Shown here one piece after another: positions 5,367 through 7,254 of a stretch of DNA of 7,254 nucleotides. How positions within the stretch are numbered: position 1 is the stretch's first letter; the number at the start of each line of letters is the position of its first letter. Origin of the DNA: Dehalococcoidia bacterium (lineage in GTDB: Bacteria > Chloroflexota > Dehalococcoidia > Dehalococcoidales > DAOWJH01). Under the pieces are notes generated by a model. It saw only the letters and a list, made by a program, of their open reading frames with translations, ran no database searches and was not told where the DNA came from. Made by a program: the position numbers and the translations under genes. Where the stretch lies: the NCBI GenBank assembly GCA_030640495.1, contig DAOWJH010000011.1:1-7254 (forward strand), read 5' to 3'.

Positions 5367-6182
5367 ATGACAACAAGTAAGTTAGTAAAGACAATAATCT
5401 TTATCGTGCTGCTCATTGGAGCCAGCTGCTATTTGGGCATTATATGCCAGCAAATCGGGGGCTTGGGTGATACTATCCTCTCCCTCTCCATAGATGCACT
5501 GTACCCCTTCCTCTGGCTGTTACTGGCTCTGGGTTTAGTAGCCATAACCGCTGGGCTTGTTGCTGCGCTAGTTCGCCCTCTGTGGCTGTGCTTTGTCGCC
5601 TTTGCTCTTTCTAGCTTGGCTGCGCTCTTCCTTTGGGGACTAAACCTGATTGGCATTGGGCTGGCCGTGATATACTTCCTGGCTGGACTCATCTACAGCC
5701 TGGGTGTGGCTAAGGGGCTCAAGGAGCGCATAGCTTTCTCGCTGCGTCCTATCCGGGAAAATCAAACTATACTGCTTACAGTGATGATAATAGCAGCCTG
5801 CGCCTGCTTTTATTCTGGGTATGCAGCCCAAATTGAGAGGGAAGGTTTCAGTATCCCACCCGTTGCCATCAATATGGTTATGGAAATAGCCGAGGGGCAG
5901 ATTGAGGCGAGTGCCGACCTCACCCCGGAGCAGAGGGAGCAGGTTATGGCTGAATTTAGAGAGCAGTTTGAACAGCAAGTGGAAAACACGATAAAGCCCT
6001 ATCAACAGTTTATACCTATAGGCATTGCCGTTATGATGCTGAGTATCCTCATGACCGTGATTACCCTTGTTTCATGGTTACCAATTCTAATTCTGAGAGC
6101 CGTCTTCGCCATTCTGGGTGTGTGCCATGTAACCACGGTGGTAACGGAAACGCAAGAAGTTGAAAGGCTAATTATAGACTAG
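5367..6182 (+). CDS. Multi-pass membrane protein of unknown function
   Basis: I do not recognise this 271-aa protein. It has about seven likely membrane spans, at roughly 7-27, 43-68, 71-90, 94-113, 134-152, 213-235 and 236-256. A soluble segment between the fifth and sixth spans (about 155-212) is acidic and glutamine/glutamate rich, contains LTPEQREQVMAEFREQFEQQ, and is probably helical or coiled. A short basic loop (117-131) is likely cytoplasmic, which would put the 155-212 helix outside. The ATG has GAGGAGGG at 5356-5363. The gene is single, with its own promoter and a structured leader, divergent from the flavodoxin. No catalytic or transporter signature was seen; a sensory or scaffolding role is possible but unsupported. 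Confidence 0.85.
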   Translation: MTTSKLVKTIIFIVLLIGASCYLGIICQQIGGLGDTILSLSIDALYPFLWLLLALGLVAITAGLVAALVRPLWLCFVAFALSSLAALFLWGLNLIGIGLAVIYFLAGLIYSLGVAKGLKERIAFSLRPIRENQTILLTVMIIAACACFYSGYAAQIEREGFSIPPVAINMVMEIAEGQIEASADLTPEQREQVMAEFREQFEQQVENTIKPYQQFIPIGIAVMMLSILMTVITLVSWLPILILRAVFAILGVCHVTTVVTETQEVERLIID

Positions 6183-6226
6183 CCTGGCGTTTTTCCCGGG
6201 AGTTCAGTTTAACCTCACTCCCTAAC

Positions 6227-6254
6227 CCCCCTCTCCTTTAGAAAGGAGAGGGGG
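6227..6254. repeat. REP-like GC-rich palindrome
   Basis: CCCCTCTCCTTT and its exact reverse complement form a 13-bp stem with a 2-base apex (6227-6254), preceded by CCTCACTCCCTAACC (6213-6227). The composition resembles dispersed intergenic palindromes of the CCCTAACCCC/CTCTCC type seen in many bacterial genomes. Its position after the 271-aa gene and before a new promoter is typical of such elements. It lacks a clear U-tract, so it is not a textbook terminator, although the hairpin could stabilise the 3' end of the upstream transcript. Confidence 0.6.
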
Positions 6255-6296
6255 AAATTATTTAGGAAAAATTATTGTCTTTAAGGGCTAAAAATA

Positions 6297-6325
6297 TTGA
6301 CTTTTCAATTGTAATGCGTTATTAT
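6297..6325 (+). promoter_or_regulatory. Promoter of the GYD/GNAT pair
   Basis: TTGACT (6297-6302; 5 of 6) and TATTAT (6320-6325; 5 of 6) are separated by the ideal 17 bases in an A/T-rich stretch. The predicted start near 6332 gives a short leader to the ATG at 6360. Confidence 0.6.
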
Positions 6326-6359
6326 TCTTGTTTATTCAAAATAGAAGGAGGTAAAAACA

Positions 6360-6647
6360 ATGGCAACCTATGTTATGCTCACCACTCTCACTGATGAGGG
6401 CAGGAAAACCATCAAAGAAAAACCAGAGAGGATTAAGGAGGTCAATAAAGAAGTAGAGAGCATGGGGGTGAAAATACTGGCGCAGTATGCCCTTCTAGGT
6501 CAGTATGATTTCGTGAATATCCTAGAGGCTCCTAACAATGAGGTTATGTCCAAAGTGGCAATAGAATTAGGCGCCAGAGGAACCCTGCAAACTACGACCC
6601 TGGCGGCAATGACTCTTGATGATTTTATCAAGAGCTTGAAGAAGTAG
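6360..6647 (+). CDS. GYD domain-containing protein
   Basis: This 95-aa protein is a single GYD domain (Pfam PF08734), a small alpha/beta barrel-like family of unknown biochemical role. The signature appears as GQYD at 47-50, within LLGQYDFVNILEAPN. The family's usual N terminus YVMLTTLTDEGRKTIKEKPERI (4-25) and C terminus TTTLAAMTLDDF (78-89) are both present, so it is full length. AAGGAGGT at 6345-6352 sits seven bases before the ATG. It is followed after 21 bases by a GNAT gene on the same strand with no terminator between, so they are probably cotranscribed. Confidence 0.93.
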   Translation: MATYVMLTTLTDEGRKTIKEKPERIKEVNKEVESMGVKILAQYALLGQYDFVNILEAPNNEVMSKVAIELGARGTLQTTTLAAMTLDDFIKSLKK

Positions 6648-6668
6648 CTTTTTGAGGAAGTGTTCATC

Positions 6669-7187
6669 ATGACTAGTTCTGAACTTAAGACGGAAGTCCG
6701 CCCCATGATTCTTGAGGATCTGGATGCCATATTTTCGATTGACCATAAGATAAGGAGAATGGGGAAAGCTATTACCTACGCAAATCTCACGACTGAACGT
6801 ATTTTTACGATTGACAGGCATGTAGGTCGTCTGGCGAAACCGAGTAGCTATGTAGATTTGATCACTGGAGATGTATCAGGGCTCCTTGACCTTGGCTTTG
6901 TAGCTGAGGTTGAAGGTCATGTTCGTGGCTTCATTCTGGGCCGGGTAGCACATGCCGGGGAACCTCCCACTGAAGAAGGTTGGATTCTGATTGTCGGTGT
7001 TCATCCAGATTACTTGCAGAAAGGCATTGCCACTGAGTTGGTCAATGTGATATGTGAGAAGTATCGTTCCAAAGGTATCAAGAAAGTGCGGGTACGAATA
7101 GAACAGCGTGACAAAGAGCTTCTTGGTTTCGTCGAACACATGGGCTTTAGTGTTGGCCACCTTATAGACTACTGTAAAACCATGTAA
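6669..7187 (+). CDS. GNAT family N-acetyltransferase with an internal tandem repeat
   Basis: This 172-aa protein should transfer an acetyl group from acetyl-CoA; the acceptor is unknown. It starts EVRPMILEDLDAI, a usual GNAT N terminus. The core strand EGWILIVGVHPDYLQKGIATEL (103-124) gives the acetyl-CoA loop as LQKGIA, with Leu in place of the usual first Arg/Gln. LLGFVEHMGF (151-160) is the expected C-terminal helix-strand. Residues 21-44 and 45-68 are a tandem duplication (IFSIDHKIRR... and IFTIDRHVGR...), adding an unusual segment between the first helix and the central sheet. The frame opens with GTG at 6660, but the AGGAAG ribosome binding site at 6655-6660 would overlap it, so the ATG at 6669 is chosen. 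It follows the GYD gene by 21 bases. Confidence 0.88.
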   Translation: MTSSELKTEVRPMILEDLDAIFSIDHKIRRMGKAITYANLTTERIFTIDRHVGRLAKPSSYVDLITGDVSGLLDLGFVAEVEGHVRGFILGRVAHAGEPPTEEGWILIVGVHPDYLQKGIATELVNVICEKYRSKGIKKVRVRIEQRDKELLGFVEHMGFSVGHLIDYCKTM

Positions 7188-7254
7188 AGACGGTTAATCA
7201 TTGAAGCCAGGGAGGTGTTACCACCAGAAAAGCGAGGCAGTTTATCATCAGAGG

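Noticed and set aside
7194..7254. Open frame running off the right edge (GTG at 7215 or TTG at 7202)
   Set aside because: Two frames stay open to the edge and neither start has a well-spaced ribosome binding site; too little sequence to call a gene.

Overview
This is a compact bacterial chromosome segment with moderate GC, strong AGGAGG-type ribosome binding sites, several TTG/GTG starts and recognisable sigma-70-type promoters. No phage, insertion sequence, CRISPR array, rRNA or tRNA was seen. The mix of genes (an N-acetylglutamate synthase-like GNAT with a Cys-rich tail, a CGGC-domain protein, a GYD-domain protein, many small membrane proteins) and a CCCTAACCCC/CTCTCC-type palindrome suggests an anaerobe-like lineage such as Chloroflexota (Dehalococcoidia). 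This assignment is inference from gene style only.

Layout. A plus-strand D-2-hydroxyacid dehydrogenase (56-1075) converges on a long minus-strand block. Read in its own direction, that block contains five units. First is a flavodoxin (5129-4662) with a structured leader. Second is a CGGC-domain protein (4533-4087). Third is a run of very small ORFs: a possible 24-aa ORF, a 39-aa very basic ORF and a 32-aa single-TM ORF. Fourth are two membrane proteins of 70 and 148 aa that overlap by four bases. Fifth is an operon with its own extended -10 promoter encoding NAD kinase, an N-acetylglutamate synthase-like acetyltransferase and an ADP-ribose pyrophosphatase-like NUDIX hydrolase, each separated by one base. 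On the plus strand, the right side holds a 271-aa multi-pass membrane protein of unknown function (5367-6182), a dispersed-repeat-like palindrome, and a GYD-domain/GNAT pair (6360-7187) behind a good promoter.

How the genes may work together. The NAD kinase/NUDIX pair points to nicotinamide nucleotide housekeeping (NADP supply and ADP-ribose clearance), with the acetyltransferase possibly serving arginine synthesis. The small-ORF and membrane-protein run looks like one translationally coupled unit of unknown role. The flavodoxin and the 271-aa membrane protein are divergent, and their shared upstream region holds a palindrome on one promoter and hairpins next to both ribosome binding sites.

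The points most worth a second look are the small-ORF cluster at 3746-4086, a 24-residue tandem duplication inside the last GNAT protein, and the regulatory architecture between 5130 and 5366. No feature clearly constitutes a new defence or mobile system.
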